Shown here in pieces: positions 23,701 through 34,195 of a stretch of 64,000 nucleotides of DNA. Source of the stretch: Neospora caninum Liverpool (lineage: Eukaryota > Apicomplexa > Conoidasida > Eucoccidiorida > Sarcocystidae); assembly GCF_000208865.1 (NCBI RefSeq), contig NC_018396.1:682001-746000 (forward strand), written 5' to 3'. The notes under the pieces were generated by a model, which was not told where the DNA came from, made no database searches, and saw nothing but the letters and a program-made list of their open reading frames with translations. The first letter of the stretch is position 1. The number at the start of each line of letters is the position of its first letter. Made by a program: the position numbers and the translations under genes.

Positions 23701-26700
23701 AACCCAGAGGCCGGCGAGATCCAGAGCGGGCTGGCGCGAGGCGACGCACGACGGTGCGTGTGGAGCGAAGCGCACGACACGAGACAAAACAGCCCTCGAG
23801 AAACGTATGAGGCTCTGCGAGCGTCTCTCCGTTCCAGGACTGGACACAGCGCTGAAGAGAGAGAGTCCGAGACCGCGCGACAGGAAGAGCCGCGAGGAGG
23901 CGGGGAAACCGAGTCCTCCCACAAGGAGGCGGCGAGGGCTTGGCGCGAACCGCGCACGCGGGGACGGGACGACGAGACGCGCTTCGCAGCGCCTGTGAGC
24001 CGCGAGTCTCCGCTCCAACCCAGAGCAGAACCCAGCAAAGACGAACACCCCGTGGACTTCTCAAACCTTCGAGCAAGGCCGAACAACGCGCTGCCGAAGA
24101 CAGTGCTTGTGGAGGAGGGAGCGTGGCGAGGGGAGGCGGGCCGAAGGCTGCGCGAGGACGCCCACCGCTGGGGCATGTCGGACGACACTACGGACAGCGA
24201 CAGAGTCACTCTTCCCAGGACGCCGATTGGGTTTCTTCCCGTAGAGAAGGAAGAGGCCGACGCGTCGCCGCCCTCACCCCGTGAGGCCGGCCAGGAAGAC
24301 GCCTGCGAAGAAGACCCGTTTCCGGCGTTTTTTCTCTCGTTGAAAGAAGACGAAGGTGGCGAGCTCCTGCGAAGACTGCAGAGTCACCTGATCTTCCTCG
24401 GCATGGGTGCCAGCAAGCAACTCTGTGCGAAGGAAGTGGCCGCACGGATCCAGGATCTCCACGAGGTGAGGAGTCGAAAACGTGAAAACGAACGAGAGTC
24501 TCGCACAGAGCCACCGGTTCGCTGTAGAGACACCGGACAATGCGTGGGAAGGCGTGCGGGGTGTGGACCACGAGGGGAGAACGCTCGGGAGACAAGGGCA
24601 TCAAGTGCGAAGGAGATGAGCTGTCGATGTGAACAGAGGGGAAAGTGAAGCGGCAGCCTAAATATCGGACGCCAGGGCGCGCGAACGGGAGGCGCAGAGT
24701 CGGAGCGAAGGCGGGGACCGGGAGAGAGACAGAGGAAAAGAAAAGCGTTCTTTCGAAGCATGCAGCTTGAGGCAAACCTGGTAACGAGTGGAGAGCGGCA
24801 TTCTCCAGCAGCTCTTCGACGCTTCGACAGGGGCAGAAAGGTCGATATCGGCAGATATTTCCGTACGCAATGTAGCGCGATCGAGACTTCAATTGGGATG
24901 CAGGAGCAAGGACCTCGACTCGGGCGTTTTGTGGGGGGAGGTGGGGCTTTCGGGATGTCCACAAAAACTGTCTCCGAGGGCGATTTCGTCCGTTTGGCTG
25001 TTGTTTGGACTTTAGGCAGGAATTCGCTTTGTCTTCTTCTCTTCCCAAGACGAAAAGCGCACTCGCGCGCTCGGCGCTGCATTCGGCCTGGAGACAGGGT
25101 GGAACTGCATCATCTCACTTCAGCCGTCGTCGGCGTACGTCGTCCTCGTGGACCCCTTTCCTCGTCACTGTCGCTTCTTTCGCGTCGTCGTCACTCCGTT
25201 CTCGCCGTCTCGCATGTGCCACGCCTCTTCGGCATCACCTTCTTCGATGTTGTCGTTTCTGTCCTGTCCTCTCCATTGGTTTTTGTTGTCTCCTCTCGGC
25301 TCCACCCCGTCTGGTCCCTCTCGGCGGTCCTAATTCCCTGTCTCCCCTTTTCCTCCTTTCCCGGCTCCTGCATTTTCCTCTGCCTCCCACCCCCCCGTTT
25401 CCGATCGTTGCCTCACACTCTCAGCGCTGTTCCCCTGGCCTCTCCGCTTTCTTCGCGTGTTCCATCTTGTGCATTCTTTTCTTTTTCGGTTTCGCCTTCA
25501 CAGGTCGCCACCGGTTTTGCTTCCTTTCCCCACATGCTCTCCCCTTTGTCGCCCGTTTCTTGTCTCTGCAGCGGCGACACCTACGTCAACATGGACGGGA
25601 AAATCGTGCTGCCTTCCGGCATTACGGCTATTCGCCAACATGTGGAGGAAGTCGACAACGTCCCGCTTCAGGTAATTGTCGTCGACGCGGACCTCTGATT
25701 TCTCCCGCTTTCTCCCAGAATTCGCAGATCGGCCTCCGCAACCTTGCCGATGTATGTCTCGACGAACACGCGGCTGCGCGTTGTCTCCTTCCGTCTCCAC
25801 CTTCCCGTTTCGTTCGGCCCGGTTTCCATTCCCTGGAACCTGCTCTTTACCGGAGACGCCGTCGGTTTTCTCCCTTGCTGGCACCTAGGTGTCTTCGGAT
25901 TCTCTATCCGGGAACTGCCTCTTCTTTCCGTTTCCTGTCTGCAGGTTTCCCTCTTCTGCAACTCCACACCAGACACCGTCCAGGAGATGATGCAGGTTCT
26001 CCAAGGTAATCCTTCAAAGGGACGGGAAAGGAAACGACGGAGTGCCAGCACGTGCTTTCTCTCCTTGTCCGCTTTACTGCTTCTCTCTCTCCTGGAGCCT
26101 CGACGCTCCACCGGAAACAACGCGGCGTGCGCATTCTGCATCCACTCATCATGTTTCATATATATATATATAGTTAGATGTCTCTGGTTGTCATTTCTGC
26201 GTTCACGTCCCTATCAGCATTCTTCCACGTGTTGTCGGCAGGCGCGTGTATGTTTACCCGGAAGAAAAGAACTAGGGAGGCGTAGATACGACCCTTGCTG
26301 CGACTGCGTCGACTGCTCGTTTCTCTCTTCCTCTGTTTGGGAAAGGTTCTCGCGTGGCGCCGTGCGTTCGGCGTCTCACCGCCGAGGCGGGTCTCCCATC
26401 TCTCTCTCTCTCTTGCAGGAATAAACTCGATAAACATGTGCGTTTTCCAATGTTACGAACACTGCCCACTCTCGTAGGCGCAGTCCGAGGGAATCACGCG
26501 TCCCCACCGGTTCGCTTCCCCGTCGCCTTTGTCCTTCTGTTTGCGATTTTCTCAGAAAACAACGAAGTGATGACATGCGTAGGCAGTTGCTTGCGAATGA
26601 GCAACTTTCCTCTCTTTGAGCAGGCGAACGCTTCAATCGCCACCTTCGTCGCCCCCGACGCTCGTTGCAGGTGAGCCGAGAAAACCTCTTGTACACGCGA

Positions 26701-29700
26701 GCGCGCTGCGGAGAGGCCTCGTGGGATGCGTGCGAAAATATCTCCAGAGCTCGCGCGAACGTGCCACGGGTCACCTCCGTGGCAACTCTGTGTTTGGTTT
26801 GACTCTGCGTGTGTCAACCGAGCTGCATCCGGGTCTGTTTGTCGAGTCGTCGAAGCGCGTTTTTGCGGCCTCTCGACTCTCAGGCCGCGTCTCTCGGGGC
26901 ACACAGGCTGCGCCACGAGTGCGCATGCGCCTCTGGAGCGCGAGACGCTGGCCGGGCTGCGGCGAGAAAAACGGACATCCTATGGGAGTTCGGCGAGTGT
27001 CTACGTCGCGTGTGTGCGCATGCAGGGCTTGTGGGGGCCGTTGGTCTCCCGTCGCCTGCAACAGTTCGCTTCCAACTCTCAATCCAGCTCTCGCTTTCGC
27101 CGCCGATTTGAACTCGCTCCCCTGCGCTCTGCAGCAAAGCAACTACCCAGGTGAGCCGATCTCTCTCGCGAGACGTGGGTGGCCAAACAGTCTGGGGCTT
27201 ATGTGCAGAAGGCGATGGACGAGAGAGAGGCATCCGCCTACGCGCACACCCACGTTTCGCAGACGCCGCTCTGTCTCTGCAGTGCATCCAGATGTGGCGT
27301 CGTTACTGTGCATCCTTGCCTGGACATATACGTCTCTATAAACATATGTGTGTAGCCGAATATAGATATCTGTATCTATCATTATGCTTCTGTCCTTTCT
27401 GCCACACACACTCTCCTTCTTCTCTTTTCCTCTTTGTTGGTGCGCGCGTCCGCTTCTTCGTCTCCCGATTTGCTGCTCTGTGTCGGCCTTGACTTCTCCC
27501 CGTTCCGAGTTTCTCGAGTGCGTCTATTCTCCCGTGTCTCCGTCCCCTCGCCCGTTGCTTCTGTTCCCGGAGAACCAAGCGTGAGTCTCTCTCCACTGCT
27601 CGCCAGAGACACGTCACTCTTTTCGTTTCTTTTATTGTTTGTGGTTTCTCTCCCTCTGGTGTCTGTGCAGTTGCCGACCCCCATGTGACAATGGCTGTGA
27701 TCTACGAGGCGTTTCGCGAGTCTCGGCGCATCGTCGATTCGATCCAGCAGTCCCTCACCTTGTGCCTCTCTTCCTCGATCTTCCTTTCGCTCTTCTTTCT
27801 CTTCAACGCCTTCGCGCTCGTCCCGAACCTTCTCGACGTCGTTTCGCTCCTACTCTTTCTGCTCCTGTTCATTCCGCTTCTCTCCCTCGCTCTTCTTCTG
27901 AATCCGAAAACCGACAAGCTCATGAAGGAGTACCCCTACAAGCCGATGGACCCCACGCAGACGCGGCGGCAACTGCTCGTCGTCTTTGTAAGCCTCACGA
28001 CAGCTGGCGAGAAGAACGAAAGCTACCTAGACACTCCAGTCCAAACACAACGCAAAACCCTGAGAGGAACGCGCTTCGCTCTGTCTGTCTAGCCGTAGTT
28101 GTCGGAATGGACGCCAAGCAAACTAGAGCCTTCCTCACATGGCTCGAATCTCACCCTTCAGATGTTGGCTTCGAACGTTGCATCTTGGCAGTTCAGACGC
28201 ATTGCCCATCTCAGGCGCCTGAGCCGTGCCCCCGGCGGCCGCATAACACGTCTCAGTCTTCCACCAAAGGCGGGTTCGCCATTGTGGCTCCTTCTCTGTC
28301 TCTCTTTCCTTGTGAAAACATCCTCACGCGCTTCTTTCCGCAGACACACTTTGCTGTTCGTCTGGTCCCGTCGGTGATTGTCATCTCTGCCGTCACGCTC
28401 GGGTACATGTTCGACGTGGGCAACGACCTGTATCGCCAGCTTCACAGGGAGCTCGAGATCCGAAGCGCTACTGACGCGTCTTTTCTCTCGATCGCGCCTC
28501 TGCATGCGGCCTCGCCATCCCTGCCGGAAGAGCCGAGAGGCAGGCGCCTCGCAGGCGTCGAAGTTCTCGCCCTACGAGAGACGGAGGCTGTGCGTGAAAG
28601 CGGCCCAGGCGAACCACGCGCCGGAGTCACGCTGGCCACAGGCGACGGAAACCGCCAAGGCGAGGCCGACAGCAACGCGGTGAGAGGAGTCGACACAGGC
28701 CATGCGAGACAGGGGCGACTTGCGGAGGTCCAAGGGAAGACGCCCGGCGAGCTCCTCGAACACCTCGAACGCAAATGCAGTCACTTTCGCTTCGGAAGCT
28801 CGTGGCTCTCGGGTGAGTGACGAAACGCTGGAGCTCTGGAAACAGACGAACGAGGCACTTTTTTTGAAAGAAAGGCGTTCACGGGGTCTGGGCGTCAACG
28901 CAGGAGAGACATCCCACGGTGGATATATATGGCCACATCCATGCTTCGATATGTTTATAAGTGCATCCACATCCTTTCTCTTGTGCAGTCCCAACAGCAA
29001 GGAAGAAGACATACGCAGTATACATGTACGCCTGCATACATGAATTTTTCCATGTATGTAACGGCATATGGATTTAAGTATACAGCGATACATATATATA
29101 TATATATATATATATGTTGATATACATAGATATAGGTGTTGGTGCATGTATCGAGAGAGACGGAGTGAGACAAAGGTGTCGTGAGAAATACAGAGCGACA
29201 GGGAGAGAGGCAAACGAAGAGAGATTCGTGCATGTTAATGATTCATGCTTACATTTCGATGTCGTTTCCAGTTTTTCTTCTCTCTGTGTTATTCATTTTC
29301 AGCCCCGCGTTCGGTTTTGCCTTACGTGATTCCTCACTGTTTGCCTTTTCTTTCGTCGTCGTCTTTCGTTTCTTCTCTCTCCGGGGCTTTTATCGCACAC
29401 CCCCTCTCTGTGCAGTCATGCCGTTTCCCTCTCGTGCTCCACTTGGCCGTTCGACGCCTTTTCCTCAGGCAAGTGGCTAGCCTGCGGCGAAGCGATGAGG
29501 GAAACAGGCGCTGCGCTGGGCGAATCCTGCTTGGTTCGCGCCACAGCCACGCCTCTTGTGTTAGGTAAGGCTGTTGGGGTCACCTGTGTTGTTCACCTGG
29601 CTGTTCTCTCAGCAGAGGAACATTGTTCTCCCCGGTCGCCCCCACGTTTTTGCCGCTTCCCTCATCGGTGCTTGCGCCTCGGCTTCTCCCGACACTCTCT

Positions 29701-30026
29701 GCTCTTTCGCGGCGTGTGTTCTCTGTCTCCCTGCGTCGCTTGCGTGTTTTCTTCGTCCGCGTTTCCTTCTTGCCCGCGGGCGTGCTTTTCTCTTTCTGCG
29801 AAATTCTCGTGGCTCTTTACGTCTGTTTGCTCTTCTCAGGCGAGCTGTTTTGCTTCACACTCGTCGGCGTCACCCTCATGCTTCTGTCCATGTCCTATAT
29901 CGACCGGTGAGCTGTGCTCCCCCACGTTGGGAACGCACTTCGAGGCAGGAATGTCAACGCCGAATTTGTTTCTCTACCTCTGTGAGCATCTCGTGAAGAC
30001 GCGAGACTACCACCTGTACATATAAT

Positions 30027-30060
<34 letters not shown>

Positions 30061-31486
30061 ATGCGGAGTCTTCTGCTTAACGCCGCAAGTGTAGGTCCAT
30101 GTTGTGTGGCTCCTGTCTCCTTTTCGCTCGTGACGTCTGCGTTCTACTTCGAGATACGTGGGTGTATGTCTCCGGCTTTTGTTCACCGCCCGCGAACGCG
30201 ACTGGGTCTGTGTGAAGTCTGTGTCTCTTCAAGGATACAGACGTACCTGCAAGTACTGCCTTTTCCGTTTCGATTCTTGGAGACGTTCGATCTGCTTGCC
30301 TTCAGATTCGAGAGTCTCCTCGCTATCCCGCCGCTCCGCAATCGCTGGTGGCTGGCCAGCTGTGCTCTGCTGACAGGCATTATCGTCTTGACTGTAGCCA
30401 CGCGAGTGACCCTCCATCGCAGGTTCCTTGATTCTGCCGCGTGCCAAGATCAAGGAAACGCGGAGGTTTCTCCCGCCCTCGCTGCCTCCTCCCCCGCCTT
30501 CGACGCAATGTCGCTGGCGCATCTCGGCTCTGTCCGACACGCGTCTCGCAGGGAAGAGAGACAGAACGCAGCCGACGCCGGAGACCTGCAGAACGGCGGG
30601 GGCAGTGCACGGGAACGCGTCAGGGCGCAGGCGGGACACACACCAGACGTGCGCGGTCAGGACGAGCCCGCCAGCGTCCAGGCGACAGCCAAGTGCAAGG
30701 AGTGCGCCGCTTTCATCGTAAGTTTTCTCTCTTCCAGGGAGCGAGGGGACTAGAACGGTGCGAAGCCTCTTGCTGTGTCGTCCTGTTCCGATTTGTCTGC
30801 TGCCACGTGGGTTGTTGGCGTTCTTTTGATCTGCGCAGTGCCTGTTCCAAAAACCGCCGTTGCTCTCGTGGACTCAAAACCTACACACGAGGCTTTTTTT
30901 CCCGTCGTAAATTGTCCCCTCCCCTTTCCACACGAGACCGGTTTGCAGTGTCGCCGTCCACAGAAGAAGCATCGTGGCTTTCTCCCCTTTTCTCTGTGTT
31001 GCGAAACGCCTGGTTTCTTCATCTGCCTCTCTCCTTTTCCTGTCTCCTTTCCCTGTCTCCTTTCCTTCCTGTCTCCGGCGTGGGTCCGTCTGGGCGCGTT
31101 TGCCACCGGCTCTATCTCCCCGCCACCGAGCTTCTCTCTCCTTTCGTTCCCCGGCGCCGTTCCAGTCCTTTACATGAATTCGTCTTGAGCCTTTTTCGCC
31201 TGTTTCTCTCATCTGTGTCTGTCTCCTTTTCTTGTCGCTTCGTTTTGTCTCCTCCATTTCTCTACCTCGCCGCGCGGACGCGCAGGTTCCCTGTGAGCTG
31301 TTGCCTCTCTCATTTTCTCTGCAGTGGCCTCACTGGAGCCTGTGCGTGATCGCGGGATTTCTTTGGATTTTCGTCGTCATCGTCGACGAGCTAGTGAAGA
31401 GGGTTGAACGCCAGAGACACGAACAACACCAAAAGTACCTCAAGGTGCTCTTCGCCACGCGTCTGGGCATGTGGAGTCCCAAGTAG
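8734..31486 (+). CDS. TMEM94: TMEM94/ERMA-like degenerate P-type ATPase, 28 exons
   Basis: Multi-pass membrane protein matching human TMEM94, reported as an ER magnesium-uptake ATPase (ERMA). Exons: 8734-9243, 9830-10168, 10587-11285, 11779-14334, 14861-14997, 15486-15586, 16028-16092, 16422-16613, 17025-18675, 19053-19138, 19456-19640, 19717-19787, 20199-20289, 20843-21381, 21685-22502, 22770-22890, 23135-24465, 25016-25134, 25572-25671, 25945-26005, 26556-26670, 27026-27150, 27671-27987, 28344-28812, 29469-29564, 29840-29906, 30306-30717, 31325-31486. Landmarks: two N-terminal membrane helices (exon 2); GDVFKLRPGD (exon 4); VLCFVDKDGIL at the phosphorylation-loop position (Asp about 1555); FGLETGWNC (exon 18); DLNSLPC (exon 22); six or so C-terminal helices (exons 23-28); tail RLGMWSPK then TAG. 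Arg/Glu/Ser-rich insertions swell it to about 3,850 codons against about 1,360 in human. All junction phases fit except inside exons 9 and 11. Transport activity here is inference. Confidence 0.88.
13374..13480 (+). repeat. Arg/Glu-repeat low-complexity segment in exon 4
   Basis: Purine-only GAGAGA/GAAAGA-type DNA encodes alternating Arg-Glu-Lys/Gly (RE, RG and KERGRE patterns). It is part of an insertion of several hundred residues that has no counterpart in human TMEM94 and follows the GDVFKLRPGD actuator-like motif. The plus strand is almost pure purine here. Confidence 0.85.
15214..15392 (+). repeat. 24-bp tandem repeat in intron 5 of the TMEM94-like gene
   Basis: About seven imperfect copies of a 24-base pyrimidine-rich unit built from TTCTGTGTCTCCC followed by TCTCTCTCGGC. 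It lies between exons 5 (ends 14997) and 6 (starts 15486), just upstream of the acceptor at 15485, so it extends the polypyrimidine tract. A reading frame runs through it but has no support as coding. Confidence 0.9.
16696..16746. repeat. Paired (TA)n tracts in intron 8
   Basis: Two alternating A/T tracts (16696-16720 and 16728-16746) flank a short GC-containing spacer, resembling the paired tracts at 3969-4025. Single (TA)n tracts occur in other introns of the same gene at 10251-10270 (intron 2), 18751-18771 (intron 9), 29092-29115 (intron 24) and 30031-30057 (intron 26). Confidence 0.93.
17719..18338 (+). other. Frame switch inside TMEM94-like exon 9 (indel or unseen intron)
   Basis: The exon begins at 17025 in the frame encoding VLCFVDKDGIL, and that frame stays open to a stop at 18338. 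The end of the exon, encoding VVLDLINDDECEVGL before the donor at 18675, is in a different frame, open from about 17719. From entry to exit the exon is one base over a multiple of three, while both flanking junctions are phase 0. The switch must lie in this overlap. Runs of five or six G (near 17720-17735 and 18183-18188) are candidate sites for a sequencing or assembly indel. I found no convincing GT-AG intron that repairs the frame. Confidence 0.7.
19517..19640 (+). other. Frame conflict inside TMEM94-like exon 11
   Basis: The acceptor before 19456 leads into VVEAFTDEEKLSDLLHIL, in phase with exon 10. Exon 12 is phase-locked to exon 13, whose CSLAKIVGFSD matches the human protein, and it needs a phase-2 donor. 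The only good donor (AAAAG/GTGTCT at 19640) is phase 2 only in another frame, which has a stop at about 19517. A one-base change or an unrecognised small intron between 19517 and 19640 is therefore required. Confidence 0.6.
22045..22270 (+). repeat. 24-bp coding tandem repeat (EETERDER) in exon 15
   Basis: About nine copies of a 24-base purine-rich unit encode the octapeptide EETERDER. The segment is highly charged and likely helical or disordered. It precedes the conserved LMLWVVRDVASK segment, so it lies in the enlarged nucleotide-binding-like loop. All copies stay in frame, which supports translation. Copy number is likely to vary between isolates and to be prone to assembly collapse. Confidence 0.92.
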
Positions 31487-32157
31487 ATGCCTCGAGAGAG
31501 ACGGACCCCGCAACGCCCAACCACTTCAGATGAACCTTCATAGCTCCACGCAACCGGATGCGGGATGGAGCGAACGAACGGGACTGCTTTACTGTGCATA
31601 CGGATACACGGCCATGCATATAATGTACAACAATATCCATATCTATCTATATGTATACATATGGATATTTGTGTACATATTTCAACGTCTAAATGGCAGT
31701 ATACTTGTGTCTGTAACTGCACTGTCGAGCCGTACTGGGTGTTTCCGTGGTTGTCCGTGGATGGCTTTGCGTTCGTCGCTGCGGGGCACAGCCTATGAAG
31801 GGTGCGCTGTGTTTGACAGTCACGGGAATTTGTTGTCTCTTGCATTTGTCGATTCACCTCGGAAGCTGGGTAAAGCACTAAAATAGCGCATGCGTGCTTG
31901 GGGTGGCTCTTCTCGCCAGAACCGGCGTCTTGTCTCTCCGTCGTTCTTCCCTTCTCGCCAGAACTCGTTACCGACCCCGAGATCAGCGACCAACTGTGCA
32001 CGTCTCGCAAACCTTCTCTAGACTGCATTGAGACGTATGCACACAGACATAGATGCATCCAGGCATATATGTATACGCATACAGACCTACTTACGTATCT
32101 CTCTTCCTATATATATATATATATCTTCATCGATATTATAAATCCAAGGGTAGACTG

Positions 32158-32345
32158 GCAGATAGATAGATAGACAGATAGATAGACAGATAGATAAAGT
32201 TAGGTAGATAGATGTACATAGATAGTTATAGAGATATAGAGAGAGAGATATAGGTAGATATTGACAGGTCGATAGATGTAGATAGATATAGATATAGATA
32301 GATATAAATAGATATAGATAGATATAGATAGGTAGATGTCTGTAA
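32158..32345. repeat. GATA/GATATA-type simple repeat
   Basis: About 190 bases of imperfect GATA, GACA and GATATA units, beginning with clean GATAGATA runs and becoming mixed with TAGGTA and TATAAATA variants. This is an ordinary microsatellite of the kind often seen in coccidian intergenic DNA. Confidence 0.95.
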
Positions 32346-32625
32346 ATTGAGATGTTTCGGCATTTACGCCACGTGGTGCTATGCCGGGCTCTGCCAGCCT
32401 ACATTCTTAGGACGTGAATTTACCATTCCTTTCCTCCACTTTTTCGTGGATATTTTGTTGAGACCGGAATGGGGGAAAAAAATGTTCACTCACAGCAAAA
32501 CCCTTTCTTCCCAGCGATGCTTACCGACCCCCCGACCGTACGGCAAGCATAAACAGACAAGCCGCAATTATCCATCGGAAACTGCACAGATGCACAGAGT
32601 CACCGACGCGCATGTCATATATATA

Positions 32626-32628
<3 letters not shown>

Positions 32629-32668
<40 letters not shown>
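32629..32668. repeat. (AT)20 microsatellite
   Basis: Forty bases of perfect AT repeat in the intergenic region upstream of DNMT2. Confidence 0.97.
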
Positions 32669-32672
<4 letters not shown>

Positions 32673-34195
32673 ATTTGTACATATATGTATATATATTTAT
32701 ATACATCCGTGCTTACACACTTGTGCATGTCTATATTCGATAGTCTATCATTCTCGCGACATTAGGATCAACAGAGGCAACAGTGCTCGACCGCCTTTTG
32801 GTGGCGATGGCCCCGACTCCATATCCCTTGCTCTCGGTGCGCACATCTTTTATACACAAGACACCACGTTCAAATGTCTTTTCTCTGTATTGTCATTTTT
32901 TACCTGCAGTTTACGTGCGCTTTTCTGTGCGGGTTCCCTGCTTATAAAGGTTTGCATTCGTCTACATAGTGCCTCGATACGCTGCAAAAGACCGAAAGCG
33001 TTACAGCAACCAGCGAATAGAAAGAACCGGCGGGCACTTCTTGTCGCCAAACAAAGCACGTCGGGTCTTCCTCGACTTGTAATAGTCGATGGCGGAGAGA
33101 CGATTTGCGGGGTTGGTTTTCTAAGCAAGGGTGGAGTTTTGTTTGCTTCTCTACTTTTTGTTCTGGCGCCTTCAATCCGAGGAAAGTCAACTACTCGCAA
33201 GTCGCCCTCTTCTCGCGTTCGAGTCCGCGCATGCAACGCGAAAAAGCATCTGTCAATAAATGCGTGGCGTTTTTGCTTCGGCATCGCGCTTCGCTTTTTC
33301 TCTTGTCGACAGAAGAAGGTTTCCGTGACACAAGGAAAGAGGAAATGGCTGAACTTGTGAACGGAAAGCAATTCGCCGATGCAGACTTTCTCCGGCGGCT
33401 GTCTCCGTTTTCAATGTGCATGCGGATTCCCATGCCGCAACATCTCAGCGCGGGAAAAAGGGATTTTTACGATTTTTTCTCTTTTTCGCTCGGAAAACAG
33501 ATGAGACAGGGAAACAGACGGTGAGAAAGCTGTGTTTCCATTGTAGACGTCTCTCTTCTTCCCTCCGCATCTCTTTGAGGGCCTTTCTCGCGTCTGTTTC
33601 GCATCGCGAAAGAGCACATCTGGTACATCCGAGGTCTCCTGCTGGCCGTGTCTCCTGCCTTCTGCTTCTGATTCCCTCTTTCCTGTCTCCTTCCTCTTTT
33701 TCTTGTGGGGGTCTTTTCCTGGTTCGCGGCCTTCTTACAGCTCTCGCTCTACGTAACGTTCTCGCTTTCCGTGTTCTCTCATCTCCGTTTCTCTCTTCAT
33801 CTCTCTCTTCTTTTCTGGTGTCTCTTCTTCTGGGCCTGGCTTCGTCAATCGATAGCTGACCCGAGCCTGTCTTTTTTTTTGCAGGCGGGTAACCGGATTG
33901 GTTCTGTGCTAGCACGAAACCAACAGTCGTAATGGCTCTTGCTTCCAAGCAAACATGAATACTGAGTTTTTCGTTTCCTTGTTCGTCCGTGGCGTCTGGA
34001 GCTTTCACGTACCTCGACTGAGGTGAACGGAGGCATAGAAGGCGGCCGGTAGGGCTGGAGAGAACTGCAGGGGACACCAGAGAGAGAGAGGCTGAGAAGG
34101 CCGCGAGGGAGCTCGCCAAAGAGAGGAGCGACAGACGACAGACACAAGGGGTGAAGAGGGAGAAGAGAAGGAACGGGACAGAAGGAAAGGAGACA

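Larger units (their letters stand above)
31487..34195. other. Intergenic region, microsatellite-rich, no supported gene
   Basis: About 2.7 kb between the stop of the TMEM94-like gene and the DNMT2 start, both on the plus strand. The left part should include the 3' untranslated region of the first gene, and the pyrimidine-rich stretch at 33540-33890 the promoter and 5' leader of DNMT2. It contains a (TA)n tract at 32109-32124, the GATA-type repeat at 32158-32345 and the (AT)20 tract at 32629-32668. An open frame at 32347-33360 runs through the (AT)n tract and is not credible as a gene. Confidence 0.7.

Noticed and set aside
32347..33360. 337-codon plus-strand open frame
   Set aside because: It has no ATG at its start, runs through the (AT)20 tract as Ile-Tyr repeats and shows no domain; treated as chance.
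33105..33524. 139-codon plus-strand frame upstream of DNMT2
   Set aside because: No ATG at a credible start, no splice continuation into DNMT2 and no recognisable domain; most likely 5' flanking DNA.
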